A stretch of 58,660 nucleotides of DNA from the NCBI GenBank assembly GCA_905233955.1, contig CAJOFQ010000008.1, forward strand, positions 1 through 58,660, read 5' to 3'. The notes under the pieces were generated by a model. That model was not told the origin of the DNA. It worked only from the letters and a program-made list of their open reading frames with translations, and ran no database searches. This document shows positions 58,335 through 58,660 of this stretch, in pieces (the stretch's first letter is position 1; each line of letters starts with the position of its first letter). The DNA comes from an uncultured Lachnospiraceae bacterium (lineage in GTDB: Bacteria; Bacillota; Clostridia; Lachnospirales; Lachnospiraceae). Made by a program: the position numbers and the translations under genes.

Positions 58335-58660
58335 ATGATTGACAGCGAAAAAATTCAGGCATTTCTCAGTGTCGTTGAGTATGGGAATATTACCAATGCG
58401 GCGAATGCTGTATTCACGACACAGAGTCACCTGTCAAAGCAGATCCGATCCCTTGAAGAAGAGGTCGGAGCAAAGCTGATCATCCGTTCCAAAGGACACT
58501 CGGAAATATCCCTGACTCCGCAGGGAAAAGAATTTCTCGGAATTGCCCGGAAATGGGAAGAATCTTGAAAACAAGCATCTGAAAATATACACCAGTATAC
58601 ACGGCTTTTGATTAATGTCAATCATTACGGTTTTAACTTTTGGTGTGATCTGTCTCTGGA
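58335..58660 (+). pseudogene. LysR-family regulator interrupted by in-frame TGA; runs off the window
   Basis: ATG 58335 (AAGGAGA upstream) opens a LysR winged-helix N-terminus: FLSVVEYGNITNAANAVFTT, QSHLSKQIRSLEEEVGAKLI, SLTPQGKEFLGIARKW. At codon 78 (58566-58568) there is TGA, followed in the same frame by open sequence KQASENIHQYTRLLINVNHY to the window end, which is where the LysR linker and effector domain should begin. So a nonsense mutation in an otherwise continuous frame is the best reading; the rest lies outside the window. Target unknown. Confidence 0.75.

Noticed and set aside
58566-58568. TGA in the LysR gene as selenocysteine
   Set aside because: Regulators of this family have no selenocysteine, and no SECIS-like hairpin directly follows the codon.
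1-58660. rRNA, tRNA, CRISPR array, prophage or intact transposase
   Set aside because: No rRNA stretches, cloverleaf with TTCRANY loop, repeat-spacer pattern, phage structural genes or transposase domains were seen on reading both strands.

Overview
The window reads as a chromosome segment of an anaerobic Firmicute of the class Clostridia, most probably Lachnospiraceae. The main reasons are a SCIFF peptide with its radical SAM maturase next to a fused secDF, a sigma-I/RsgI pair, type III glutamine synthetase, an HprK/Crh-type regulatory set, crotonase, many BspA-like (LRR_5) surface proteins and AAA-ATPase/PD-(D/E)XK genes. No rRNA, tRNA, CRISPR array or complete transposase was seen. The genus cannot be fixed from the sequence alone.

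Layout. (1) 0-2 kb: the end of an unknown gene, then mtnA and a class II aldolase that overlap and together make the lower half of a 5-deoxypentose/methylthioribose disposal route. (2) 1.9-8.5 kb is accessory: a 268-bp imperfect inverted-repeat element, an LRR_5 surface protein, an amidohydrolase fragment, a DUF3089 lipoprotein, one decayed and one intact Rpn/PD-(D/E)XK-like gene with shared terminator and flank sequences, and a small membrane protein. (3) 8.5-11 kb: carbamate kinase overlapping a DtxR-like repressor, which converges on and overlaps a glycosyltransferase. (4) 11-22.4 kb is a long co-directional housekeeping block: hprK, M18 aminopeptidase, murB, rapZ, a shortened whiA, crh, a lipid kinase, fba, glnN, ispE, a GntR regulator and a DUF1934 gene. 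(5) 22.9-31.9 kb: the ranthipeptide locus scfA-scfB, then secDF, glyA, serS, small membrane proteins and nth. (6) 31.9-38.3 kb: a Xre regulator, a GNAT protein, sigI-rsgI, crotonase and an acidic secreted protein. (7) 38.5-49.3 kb: secA, a chemoreceptor, a Na/Pi transporter, a HIT protein, a PepSY protein, a PTS IIB-IIA protein lacking IIC, coaBC and a FliD-like protein. (8) 49.3-58.7 kb is accessory and full of remnants: a vapC fragment abutting an IS605-type hairpin, a HExxH membrane protein, a probable type I toxin-antitoxin locus too small for ordinary gene calling, another LRR_5 surface protein, and a gene graveyard whose 53.67 and 58.16 kb ends carry the same 58-bp triple-hairpin repeat. 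That graveyard holds a YtcJ-like amidohydrolase, an AAA-ATPase/nuclease gene plus two fragments of its family, two head-to-head gene fragments, and a LysR gene broken by an in-frame stop.

Themes that tie genes together: carbon-catabolite signalling (HprK phosphorylating a Crh-like protein that keeps the serine but has no catalytic histidine; a IIA/IIB protein with no permease), protein export (secA, secDF and many exported proteins), envelope sensing (sigI/rsgI), and radical-SAM peptide modification possibly linked to salvage of 5'-deoxyadenosine by mtnA/aldolase. Several non-coding structures recur: two 62-nt copies of a hairpin element placed right after stop codons, a second hairpin family also found after genes, near-identical terminators and a repeated 13-mer. 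These are listed as separate findings.
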